Shown one piece after another: positions 24,293 to 34,781 of a stretch of DNA of 64,000 bases. Source of the stretch: Kudoa neothunni. Taxonomy: Eukaryota; Cnidaria. The stretch is taken from NCBI GenBank assembly GCA_964304625.1, contig OZ199840.1, positions 3,100,001 to 3,164,000 on the forward strand. Direction: 5' to 3'. Position numbers and translations under genes: made by a program. Positions within the stretch are counted from its first letter, which is position 1. Every line of letters begins with the position of its first letter. The notes under the pieces are model-generated. The model saw nothing but the letters and a program-made list of their open reading frames with translations, had not been told where the DNA came from and did not search any database.

Positions 24293-24406
24293 TCAAGCTA
24301 TGACATCATTCGGTCGATGTGTTGAAAAAATCGCCTCATTCGAAACGAGATCATCTAATGTAGAATGTAGTGCACTACATTCTGTTTCTTCTGATTTTTT
24401 CGACAT
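24293..24406 (-). CDS. Small ORF, 37 aa
   Basis: ATG to TGA encodes MSKKSEETECSALHSTLDDL followed by VSNEAIFSTHRPNDVIA. The frame is complex for this AT-rich setting and could be a microprotein or a first exon. It contains the palindrome TGTAGTGCACTACA, so base pairing rather than coding may explain part of it. No homologue comes to mind. Confidence 0.2.
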   Translation of the reverse strand: MSKKSEETECSALHSTLDDLVSNEAIFSTHRPNDVIA

Positions 24407-25449
24407 TTCCAGAAAATAAAAATTCTCTTTCCATAAAAGCGTTAATCAGAGTTAGTTAAAGTAAAGATGTGCTATATTTTCCGATACAATTAAAATATTT
24501 TACCGATAAGCAATGCTCAACAAGACGATTATTGATAATTTAATTAATCAAACTGTGTTTTTGAGCCTGTTCGATTCCTTCAATTTCAAACAATTGTATT
24601 ACATTATTTCGTTAGATTTTTGAATAAAATGTAACAACTATACCCAGATGAGGTTTTATTTTTATGTACGACCATTCATTCATTAATATTAAGAAAAATT
24701 AGTCAAGTAGATGATATTAACTAAAACTAGAATTTTCTGAAAATTGATAACAAATATTTGTAATGATAACTTAACATTGGATATCATTGATTTCAGAATC
24801 TTTTTTAAATTCAAGCATTCAGGATTCCAACACATAAAACTCGTCGTAATAATTCCAAAACGGTCCATGGTTATGATAAAACTGCCTTATCGTTAGTAAC
24901 GATGAAAAATATCCGAAATCATGGTCTCAACTGAAGCATAACCTGTTAAAATGTGTTTATTTTCATAAATTTTTGGCATGTTATTTTTAGCCTCAATTTT
25001 TGTATTACTTGGGCTTTTAAAATATTATTAAAATGTATGATTGTAACTTGCGTTTGGTGGACTTCAGGTGCAGACATTTTAATTTGAAATAAAGCATTGT
25101 TCCAAGTAAAAAATTACCTACTTGAAGATTTCTCGTAATGAAATCAACAGCGATTAATTTCCATTTTTTGTGAATTTGCGATGACTTCTTACCTTTGAAA
25201 CATTGTTTTGCGATTATTCAATCTTTTGAAGAACAAGAGTAAAAATCAGACAAAAAAAGGACAAATCGGACACGGTTGGCGACGCTGATTATACGTTTTA
25301 TTAAAATTTCATCCATTCATCTTTAGCTTATATTATGGGCTAGAAATCATAATAATCGGAGAAATTCCTTTATTGTCTAAAATATACTTTTTCCCCCGTA
25401 ATATTTTAATCAGAAGAATGTCTAAATCATTTCTTAAAATTATAAAATA

Positions 25450-25460
25450 TGCGCATGCGG
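25450..25460. promoter_or_regulatory. NRF-1-like promoter site
   Basis: TGCGCATGCGG lies 30 bp upstream of the USB1 ATG and closely matches the palindromic NRF-1 consensus (T/CGCGCAT/CGCGCA/G), common in metazoan housekeeping promoters. It is inferred from sequence only. Confidence 0.4.
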
Positions 25461-25490
25461 CATGCATAATAGAGGGTGGGTAGTGCCAAA

Positions 25491-26508
25491 ATGAAACCAT
25501 CTAAGTTAGTAGAATATGACTGCTCATCTTCATCTTCGGATGCCTCAGTTGATAACGAAAAAGATTCTGGAAATCTTAATGGCGTCGGAGTAAAGGTTGG
25601 GAAAACACGCCAATTTGCGCATCATCCGGGGAATTGGGCTTCCACAATGTACATAAAAAGTACAATTGTAATTGAAAACATACTTATTCGTGGTTGCTAT
25701 TTTCAGTTTCTATGAACGATCGAATATTGAAATTTATAAATAAAACATTTGTTGAATATTTTGACGAATATGTACCGATTGAAATGAGTGAATTACACAT
25801 TTCACTCTCTCGAACTGTTCCTTTACGTTATCATTGGATCTCGCATGTGGAGGAACGACTGAGGCTTATTGTTAATGAAGTTAATATGTATTATCATCTC
25901 TATTAATTGTATTTGAAACAACGCCCATATTCAAAATTAAGATTTACAATAAAATTCGACCCCAAGTTTACCTTCTTTATCAATGAAAATTCTTCAAGGT
26001 AATTAATACAAATTTCAATTTAAAAGAAGAAATTTTTTTAGAACCTTTGTAGCTTTCAACACCACTCAAGGATCCAATATTGTGATTTATGCAAAATGTT
26101 TATCTATTATTTATTTTTTATAATTAAGTTAAAATTTTTGAGTGAGGCCATCGACGAGCTACTCGAGCAATATTCTTTACCCACCTATTACACCGTATCC
26201 ATGCATTATTGTTATTATTGATTGCTTTTACTATTTTTAAAATTAAATGGAATTAATATTCAACATTTTTATTAAAATTCAAGGAGGCGAAATTTCATTG
26301 CAGTATTGGATGGTGCCCTGGAAACCAAACCCCAAAAATGATTCAACTTCTAGACACGTTAACAGATAAAGTATCCAATTTTGTCTGCTTTTAATCACTT
26401 TTCCAGTGTAAAGATCAAATCGATCAACTAAGTTCATTTGAAGTGGACCGAGTTCATCTAAAAACAGGAAATATAATCAAGAAAATGCGTTTCAAAGATG
26501 GGGAATAA
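25491..26508 (+). CDS. USB1: U6 snRNA phosphodiesterase (USB1)
   Basis: A 2H-family 3'-5' exoribonuclease that trims the oligo(U) tail of U6 snRNA in the nucleus. Seven exons can be joined in frame to 233 aa (human 265): 25491-25659, 25707-25887, 25942-25998, 26042-26081, 26129-26194, 26284-26370 and 26407-26508. Most introns are 36-54 bp; one is 89 bp. The N-terminus KLVEYDCSSSSSDAS matches the human VGYSSSGSEDE start, followed by HHPGNWASTMYIK. Both catalytic HxS motifs are present: H87-I-S89 in ELHISLSRTVPLRYHW and H176-C-S178 in KFHCSIGWCPG. Their 89-residue spacing is close to the human value. The end FEVDRVHLKTGNIIKK matches the conserved KxGN tail. All phases and GT-AG borders agree, so the gene looks intact. 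It lies in the block between related hAT ends. Confidence 0.92.
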
Positions 26509-26509
26509 A

Positions 26510-27500
26510 TTATTATTACTGTTTATATATATTTTTTAAGCAAAATCTCATTTTTCGCGCTTTTATATTCTTGCTCTTGGAATTATTCTTAATCAATTTT
26601 TCTTCGTTAATTTGATATTTTCTAATTCAATTTTTTAGCATGAAGGATTTAATGTGAATAAAGATATTTCAATAGTTAATCTTTTGTGTGATTGTAACTC
26701 AGATAGTCTTTTACAATAGGGTAAGTAAAAATGGAAAGAAAGTTTCGAGAGTTTTTTTTATGATGTGTAAGACAGCGAAAAACTTAATTCTTCCTTGACC
26801 TATTTTGCTTTATTAAGAAAGGGGAAAGTTAGCTAAGCGGGGTTGTATTAGAAATGGGACCATAATTTGACGGCAAATGCAATAGACTGCATGAAAAGTG
26901 TTAATATATGATGACTTGATTGATAATAAATACCAAAATTTCTAATATTTTTGTTAACAAAATGAAAAAGAAATATGTAATCTAAAGATCGCACATAGTT
27001 AGGCTATACTATCTGAAGGAATTTTTCAGTAGACTTTCTTATACAGGGACAATCGCGACAACGTACATCTTTAAAAGTATCACCCCACCATGTATTTATT
27101 CCTTATCTCAAAATTGTATGCGTAAATATTGTAATGCTTTTAAACGGTACGATAACATCCGACTTTTGCATTACATAATTTACATGTTATTCAAAAAACT
27201 ATAGTATTTCGGTTGTTTAATTTTACAGCGCTTACATAAAAAATATGTGTATATCATATCATCAATATCTTAATTAAATTTAAATGACTAAATAATTAAA
27301 CCGAAAAAATGAATATCACATGACTAAGAAATTTACACAATTTTTCGGTCATATTTTGATCGAATTTGCATTTTCTATCAGTAAAATAATAAAAATGACA
27401 AGAACTAATGGTAAAGTAGAAAGAACTTAGGGGAAGAAATACAAAATAAAATATTTCATAAATTTACCCCTAATAAAATTAAAATAGAAACAAAAAAATC
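26510..27500. other. Non-coding spacer
   Basis: AT-rich and without a recognisable gene. CAATAGGGTAAGTAAAAATGG near 26716 faintly resembles a Tigger TIR (CAGTAGGTAACTG) and could be the left end of the relic at 27.5-28.5 kb. Confidence 0.45.
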
Positions 27501-27525
27501 AAAATTTTATATATCACAACTTTTA

Positions 27526-28490
27526 ATGGTAATCTTGGTAAGAAAGAAAGGATTTTTTTCTAATGTTAAAGGAAGGTTTGAATCAAATAAAAAAAAATTT
27601 CACAATGGACCGAACACTTACTATGGAGAGGGTGTTTGTGATTGGATTTGTTTGATGAGATGTAAAGTAAAAATTAATTTCCCCATTTCGAATATTATGA
27701 ATAAATGAATTGAGCTTTCTGCTGAAAATAAAAAAAAGAAAAATGTGAAACATGGTTGGTTTAAAGACTCTAAGGACGATTTAATTAAGTAAAAATTAAT
27801 TTTCATGAAGAAGATGCGAAATAGTCGTCTTTGCAGTTGCTGAAGAACAAATTATACAACTTAAGTGAATTTGTTAAAATTATAACTCTGCTTGTGTACA
27901 TAAAATCGACGAATCTGCATAATCCCATAGACAATGTTGGTTATATAATTTTTTAATTTATTTTTATATTACGAGATTTGTGATTTTATCATAAAAAGTA
28001 TAAATAGAAGAAAATCTATAAAACGAGTAACAATATCGCTTAATACCTCAAGGAATGGTGAATAACTTAAACCATTATCAATCGGCAACTATAAAACCCA
28101 CATTTATTGAGAATATTAAAAACTTGTTTTTCCATATAAAAATTACAATAAAGATTGTATTAATAATGATGTTTTCTTGAGATACATAATCAAGTTTTAA
28201 CAATTATTTAGAGAAAAGAATATGTAAATTATGATATTTCCTAACGCTCCCTCAGGGTATTTTAATAAAAAATGTATTCGCATAAAAATGATTCTTCTGC
28301 TCAAAAAATAATATATTCTTTCAAATATAACTACAAAAGAACTATGATTAATCTATATATTGCTTGCATTAAAGTAGGCATGGATCCCATCCCTCCAATC
28401 ATATTAGAAGTAGCATTCTTAGAAGGGATGCAATTACTTTACAAGAAATTATAAACTGTTTTAAAATGGCTTATGCTCCCATTTATAATT
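27526..28490 (+). mobile_element. Decayed Tigger/pogo relic
   Basis: Scattered plus-strand fragments follow Tigger order. First comes a HTH-like part with HGWFKDSKDDLIK (~27750) and EEDA...LLKNKLYNLSEF. At 28272-28454 follows KIIYSFKYNYKRTMINLYIA...GMDPIPP, which parallels IIFSFKSNYKNNLIESHIAA...GINPSPP in the Tigger copy at 29-31 kb, then NCFKMAYAPIYN. There are many stops and frameshifts. It lies on the opposite strand to the neighbouring copy and is clearly older. Confidence 0.7.
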
Positions 28491-29025
28491 TGTCATTTAT
28501 ATGATTAAACGACGATTTAACAGTAATGTATGTGTCTAATCAAGAAAGCAGCGATATCATAATTTCAAAGACAAATAATGGCGCAATACACTAAACAATA
28601 ATAATAATAATACAATATGATAATGCGGTTGATTTGTTTTATAATGACTAATCCACATTTAATTTGGACGATAAATATAATTTAATGGATTTCGTTAAAT
28701 ATGATGATAGGTTTTTTGAGGAAAGGTTTGAAGGTCAATTCAAAGACCTCCTGCTATGAATTTCAAAGAAATTTTAATTCTATTGGTGAACTTAAAAAAT
28801 TCTATTTTAACCCAAAAATCAATCCTTTTAAAATTTTATCAATATTAGAGAACTAAATATACGACATCATGTGGAAGAATATGGAACAATCAAATATTAC
28901 AGATTATTTCAAAAATTACATTATACAAATTTTATTTTCTAATATATTTTGTCTTTTCTTTATTCATATATATTGTTTCATCAATTGAGCGTTGATATTT
29001 ACTTTTAAGTGTAGAAAATAAAATA

Positions 29026-30915
29026 CAGTAGGTAACCGATGAAAAGTTACTGAAAACACGTCAGTGACGTATTTTCCGTAATTTTGTGCGTGCGCTGGAA
29101 ATAAAAATTATAAGTATTTTAAGAAAATTTATATCATACCATACATACTCACGTATTTTTATTGAAGAAATATGTTATTTAATTTGGAGTTTTATTATTA
29201 TAGATGTATTTCGTAATTTTTCGATCTAAATAAATTATGTCCTCTAGACAATCAATTCCTCTCTCTCTATTGTGTATTTCTTTAGCGTGTTTAAATATTT
29301 AAATATATCTTTTGATGATATATATTCCACCACATCCTCATCTTCAGTTTCAGTATCACTACCATTTGAATTAGCAGATTCAACAATCGAAGAAGAAGGT
29401 TTGTCAAAGTTTTTTGATGTAGGCATGATGGTTTCCTCTTGGATCATTTCAGAAATTTCAGCTGAGAACTCACTACTGCTCATATTGATACTTGATGAAT
29501 GCTCGCACTCATCAGCTACAGGAAACCCAGATTTTTTGAAGCAATTAAATATGGTATCCTTTGAAACATTATTCCACGATTTTTCAATTAAGAACATGGA
29601 TTGAAGTAAACCTGGCGGGGATGGATTTATACCTCTGCGAGTTGCAGCGATATGGCTTTCTATCAAATTATTTTTGTAGTTTGATTTAAATGAAAAAATT
29701 ATACCCTGATCCAAAGGTTGCAAAACGATAGTTGAATTCTTTGGGAGGAAGATAGGTGAGATATTCGACAATTGAATTTCCGGGTGGCAAGTTGCATTAT
29801 CGAGAAAAAGCGAAACTTGCTTGTTCTTCGTTTTAAACGAATTATCCAAATTAACAAGATATTTCTTAAATATCTCTCCCGTCATCCAAGCCCTCTCATT
29901 TGACTCATATTTTACTGGAAATGTTTTAACATTCTTAAAACAACGGGGGTTTTTGTGGTGTCCTATAACAAGAGGTTCAATGCGATCTCCAGACATAGAA
30001 GCACAAAGCAAAGCGTTGATTCTTTTTTTAGACTTTTTTTCTCGGTTAGAATTTGTCTCTAGTGACGAAACATAGCCTTTTCCTTAAAAATATTAATACA
30101 TAGGCATTTAAAGTGATATACCTCTCTGTTGCTGGTAAAACAGCGCAGTTTCGTCTAGATTATAGATAGATTCAGCGTCGTAACCTTTGACTAAGTTATT
30201 CAATTTAGAGTGCTAATTTTCTATAACACTTGATTCAACATAAGCAGCATCACCATGGAAGGTGATATTTCTTAAATTAAATCGGGATTTAAAACCACGA
30301 AACCATCCATGGGTCACCGCAACGTTTATGTTCAATTCTTGTGCCAATTAGTTCCTTTTATGTATGATATCGTGAGCAGATAATTCAATTTTTTTTATCT
30401 CAAAAAATTCGCCCAGTCATACACAAAATTATCGATATCGTTGTTTGAACCTTGCTTAAGATTTTTTCACTTAGAAGAGACCAAACCCGTTTCATAAGAT
30501 AAAACTATACCTTCCTTCTTGCTCAAGATGCTATCAAGAGTAGAAATGGAGGGAAGCTTAAATTTACTAACAGTAGTAGTTTTGGCATCTCTGTTAGGTA
30601 AACTTTCGAAGAACTTAATAATTTCATATTTTTCGTTGATAGTTTTTCTATTTTTAAGTTTACCAGGTATTACAAAGGTAAAAACACGCGATCGCAAATT
30701 CACTTATAATCGACAAGTTACGGAAAATCGGTCAATTGCAAAAAATAGGCAAAAAACGCTTTTTCAATGTTCAATTTTTTTTAATTTTTACAGATTATTC
30801 TTAAAAAATACAAATAAAATCAAATATATGGTTTAAAATATTCGAATAATATTTTACATGAAGAAATTCTGAAGTTACCGAAAATCGGTTACTATGGAAA
30901 ACCAGTTACCTACTG
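29026..30915 (-). mobile_element. Tigger (pogo-like) transposon with clean ends
   Basis: The left end CAGTAGGTAACCG and the reverse complement of the right end CAGTAGGTAACTG are near-identical inverted repeats. Both are flanked by TA (29024-29025 and 30916-30917), the pogo target duplication. The length is 1890 bp and the transposase is on the minus strand. The element sits against the hAT-like sequence at 30918 and appears to have inserted into or beside it. Good ends and a long open DDE region suggest moderate age. Confidence 0.92.
29244..30703 (-). pseudogene. Tigger transposase (CENP-B/DDE_1 family)
   Basis: The N-terminal part 30703-30467 has the CENP-B-type HTH (LKNRKTINEKYEIIKFFESL, FKLPSISTLDSIL). 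After a damaged stretch at 30.47-30.01 kb, a 255-codon frame (30011-29244) carries MSGDRIEPLVIGHHKNPRCF, WMTGEIFKKYLVNLD, the catalytic Asp in SLFLDNATCHP, and LQPLDQGIIFSFKSNYKN, then an acidic tail (SDTETEDEDVVEY). At least two interruptions lie between the domains. The DDE half is uninterrupted. Confidence 0.9.
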
Positions 30916-30917
30916 TA

Positions 30918-31290
30918 GTTAATATTGAAAATTAATCGATATTATATTAGATCAAATCAAAATGGGTTTATATGATTCTAAAAGAGACAAGATTGAGATC
31001 AAACCATTTTTATTCTATTCGGGTGAAGGACACTTTAAATTTTATTATTAATTTCCGTATAATTAGTCATTTCTTTTTGTAGTTTCAATGATATTAATTG
31101 TCATTTATAAATAAGCGATATCGAAAATCGGGATGTTGACTCCATAGTACATCATACTGTCCAGTTATCTCAATATTAACCGTGTCACACTAATATTCTA
31201 TTCAGGATTTTACGCGTCTCATCAGAGCGTTTCATTAAACGTTCAAAAATTTCCATTCCCACAAAAATTTTGTCGCACCCCATGTTGGAA
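30918..31290. mobile_element. hAT right end, second copy
   Basis: It aligns along its length with 20723-21090 at roughly three-quarters identity. The shared core GACTCCATAGTACATCATAC / TGTCCAGTTATCTCAATATT is nearly unchanged. It ends TTGGAAAACACT (reverse complement AGTGTTTTCCAAC), a hAT terminus. The next 8 bases are ATCTAAAC. The left part is cut by the Tigger insertion. Confidence 0.7.
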
Positions 31291-31429
31291 AACACTTATC
31301 TAAACTAACACGCTTCGCCACCACTCGTATGAATTGAGGTATGGTTTTTCCTCATTTCCTTTTTATTGTATCAATAGAATTCCATATAACTTTGAATTAT
31401 GGTATTTACAATTTTTCCGCATTATTTAA

Positions 31430-31647
31430 TGAAAAACGCCTGGGGTTATATATGAACCCAAAAGCACAAAGTGTACAAAGTACGCATATCGTATTAATTT
31501 TGATAATTAAAAACTTTTTTCTCGCGTTATATTGAACATTGCTTTAGGAGAATAGACATAATACCAGACATTTTTGGCTACATAAAGGATATTAAAATCA
31601 TGCTACAATATGCTCTGGAGTCATATGACCCCAGAGCGCTCGAAAGA
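31430..31647. mobile_element. Solo piggyBac end
   Basis: AAAAGCACAAAGTGTACAAAGTAC matches the subterminal repeat of the copy ending at 19839. After about 150 bp comes CCCCAGAGCGCTCGAAAGA directly followed by TTAA (31648-31651). The partner end and transposase are absent. Confidence 0.75.
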
Positions 31648-31791
31648 TTAATGATTCCAAGCGACAATAAAAAGAACAAAAATGAAAACTCAAGTTCAAA
31701 AATAGATAGCGCAAACAACAGAAAAACATTTCATAAAAATTAGCAACAGGAAGAAGGTTCAGAAACTATATACAGAGATTGATGAGCAAAA

Positions 31792-34164
31792 TTAATAACG
31801 TTCCATCAAAAGCGTTACAAGTTGGTCAAGAGAACCTACCGGAGCAAATTCACCAACCAGTTTTCTAAGCACATTGGCTTTTTCTATAAAAAGCTCTTTA
31901 AGTGTGAATTGACGTTTAGCGAATGTGTAACCAATGAAAAATTGGCAAAATCGTTCAATACAAATTGAGAGATTGGTGTTTTTTCCAATTTTAGTGCCAA
32001 TTCTAACCAACATATCCAAGTAATCGATCCATTGTTGATCATTTCCGAGGAGTTCATTACTACAGTAGGTATCGAGTTGTAAATGGGTGCCATGAAAAAC
32101 GAGTATTGAGTTAGGGTCGTTTAGACTTGAAGATACGCTAGATTTGAGTTTATTCTCGGTTGATTGAAGTAGAGGGCTTGGCGTAGCGGTCATCACTGTC
32201 TTCTCATAACTTTCCTCATCATCTCCATCATCTCCATTCATTTCTATCAAATTGGAATCCAATGAAACACTTTGTACATCTAAATTGGCGTGTAAAATAG
32301 TAGTAGAATAAGCGGATTGGAACTTTCAGTCGAATTATGATTCTCAGCAGGGGTGGTGGCCTCAGATGAAATTTCTCCTTCTTCAAGTTCGGCTCCCACA
32401 TTTGATGAATGCGACGAAAGACTACTATCGCTATCTGCCATAGTAATGATCTCGCAGGGTTGTGTATATTTTTTGTGAGTAGTGGCAAGCTGATGAGGAG
32501 CGATCGAGGTAGTTTCGGCAGATTCGCCATTACCGATTGACGCTTCAACAGGATTTATTACATCAAGTCTGTGAATTCCATCCCAAAAGTTATTCTCGTC
32601 GAGAGTATGGTTCTCTTCTTGAGGCAGGAACAGCAATGACATACTATGAATATAATCTAGAAGCTGATAATGAATTGTACAGCTAAATTCATAAATAGTT
32701 GGATAGATTCTAAAAAGTGGGCACAACATTGACAGCACCATCAGATCTGATAATGTCGACCCAAAAACAACACAATTATGTGTGTTATTTGGGATCATAC
32801 AATTGTCATCGAGAAGTGGCAAACAAACATTAGGACTAATTTTAAGATGTGTTAATTGTGTGCGATGATTTTTCAGCCAATGGCTGAGAACACTGAAAAA
32901 GAATACAGGCAAAGATTTCAACCATAAACAACAATTCTGGCGTCCAATATCGATACCGCCTGAATTGCCGCCAATACCAATAAGGTGGTTAGATTGTGAG
33001 GAATAAAAATTCGTTCCCCTCTCAAACACATTATCTTGTATTTTATCGCGAGTTACTCTCAGAGTGAAACTATGCAACACACTGTACAATGTGAGGAAAG
33101 CAAATCTAGGGCTTAACTCAAACAAATTGTTGTATATCTCCTCGCCAATTGGTACAGTGGCGCAGGTCTCATAAAACAACTGTTTGATTAAATTTAATGG
33201 TGAATAATCTCCTAGACGACCACCGCACCGTTCATTTTTATCGTACCAACTCTCATCCATCAACACACATGCTAAACACTCCAAAAGAGTTGGAGAGTAG
33301 AAACTAAGTGCTGCGCTAATTAAATTTTGCATAAAAAACAGTTTAAGCTCTCTGTTATTTTGAAACTCGGCGCTTTTTCGGTACGACTTGACATCCCTGA
33401 AAAAAAATTCTATCATCATACAGCCAATCTTTCCAACTTTCACATGCTGCTCAAAATATCGACACATGGACAAATAGATCTCAGTCTCAATAGTTGAGAG
33501 AAATTTAGGATCTTCAGCATTTTCTTCGTCGTTAGTAAATATTTTTTCGAATACAAACTCATCCACCAGCTCCACAATACTCTAAACGGCAATTCAAAAT
33601 GAGAATGGGCATGTCTGATCAACTATCCGCATCACTGCTGTAGTATATCATACATCTAACCGTTGGATTTCAATCTGATCTTTATTGGAGTTGTTTGCCA
33701 ATTCCACAATTGCACTCAAATAATTTTGCAACATGCACATCATAAAGAATATGCCATTATTGGTTGTGGAGAGACGAGAATAATTTCTCATCACCCAGCT
33801 GGCCATTTCAGCATCTTCACTCCATATTAGACTTTCTGGTGGTTTGGTAGTGTTTTCGTCCAACGTTTTCGATCTAGTCATGAGCTTTGATCGCTTCCCT
33901 GCGTGCGCTTGGTTTGAATAAACTCTCCGTAGGCTTGTTTGTTTCAACTATAGCTATTAAAATAAATATATTTGTTCTTAATGGAAGAGACATTTTGTTA
34001 TTTAAATACCAAAGCTTCTTCTTTTATTGTAGATATGATTGAGTTGCGTTTATAACATTTTTTATATATGTAGATACAGTGATTAATTTACGAATTAACC
34101 TTCGAATACCTGGAGGTGGCTGATTAGCCCTTGTCACATCAATAACTTTCACAAAATATTTCAT
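31792..34164 (-). CDS. Unrecognised 681-aa helical protein, acidic C-terminal third
   Basis: Four exons join in frame: 34164-34110 (MKYFVKVIDVTRANQPPP), 33898-33654, 33581-32324 and 32279-31792. Introns are 211, 72 and 44 bp. All have GT-AG borders; the third donor (GTTCCA) and the second acceptor are the least certain, and an alternative acceptor at PPP-VYSNQ is possible. Residues ~20-460 are hydrophobic helices (IFFMMCMLQNYLSAIVELA, FAFLTLYSVLHSFTLRV, LMVLSMLCPLFRIYP) without HEAT or WD signatures that I can name. Then comes a Ser/Glu-rich linker (SDSSLSSHSS, LEEGEISSE) and a final helical region ending LVTLLMERY. The EEGEI-type linker is common in nuclear transcription or RNA-processing scaffolds. 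A faint resemblance of the helical part to Integrator subunit 3 is not enough for a name. More 5' exons may exist. Confidence 0.7.
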
Positions 34165-34199
34165 TTCCCTTTTTCCCTACGTGTATTTTATAATATAAT

Positions 34200-34780
34200 A
34201 ATTCTTTTAAAAATATTTAAATACGAGAGTTTACGTTTAATTTTTCGCCTGAAATCAAAAAAAAGTTACACATACTTGAACGTGCTTACCATATTAATAA
34301 TAACGTCTATACAGGTAAACACATAAAAAAGCCTTTCTGCAGTAAATTAAAAATCGTAAATATACTTTGAAGCAACGAATTTTTAAAAAATTCCTTTTTT
34401 TCTATTACACCTTAATTCACCCCAATTCTGTTAACGAATTTAATCTGGCATGAGCATCGCGCATAATATAATAATTTTGTTAAATTACATATCAACAAAA
34501 AGTAGTAAGATAAATATAGTTGTTTAAAGTTTAACTTAGATCATCTTATCATAGCTGAAAAATTCAAAATTTAAAAATCCTTAATTTATATATATTTCTT
34601 ATTCATAAATTAATTTATAAATTTAACATGTTTCTGTCAACAGGGAAAGAGATTTTATAATAAAATCATGGATTTTGAGATAAAAACAAAACTTTAGCTG
34701 TTAAAATAAGAAAAAAATGCGAAAAATGAAGCAATAATACAACTGTTTATTTCTAATTTTTCACGATATTCAAAGTATAT
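34200..34780. other. Non-coding spacer
   Basis: Very AT-rich; presumed upstream region of the minus-strand gene ending at 34164. Nothing else seen. Confidence 0.5.
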
Positions 34781-34781
34781 A

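Larger units (their letters stand above)
22657..25440. other. Mostly non-coding; three small open frames
   Basis: No complete gene. Open stretches that might be exons are 22843-22992 (+), 23585-23767 (-) and 24293-24406 (-), listed separately. The rest is AT-rich without repeats that I recognise. Confidence 0.5.

Noticed and set aside
27526-27708. Independent 60-aa gene
   Set aside because: Position and following fragments fit the N-terminal part of the eroded Tigger relic better.
31884-32548. Overlapping minus-strand frames of 69 and 106 codons
   Set aside because: They are shadows in other frames of the 681-aa gene's exons 3 and 4.
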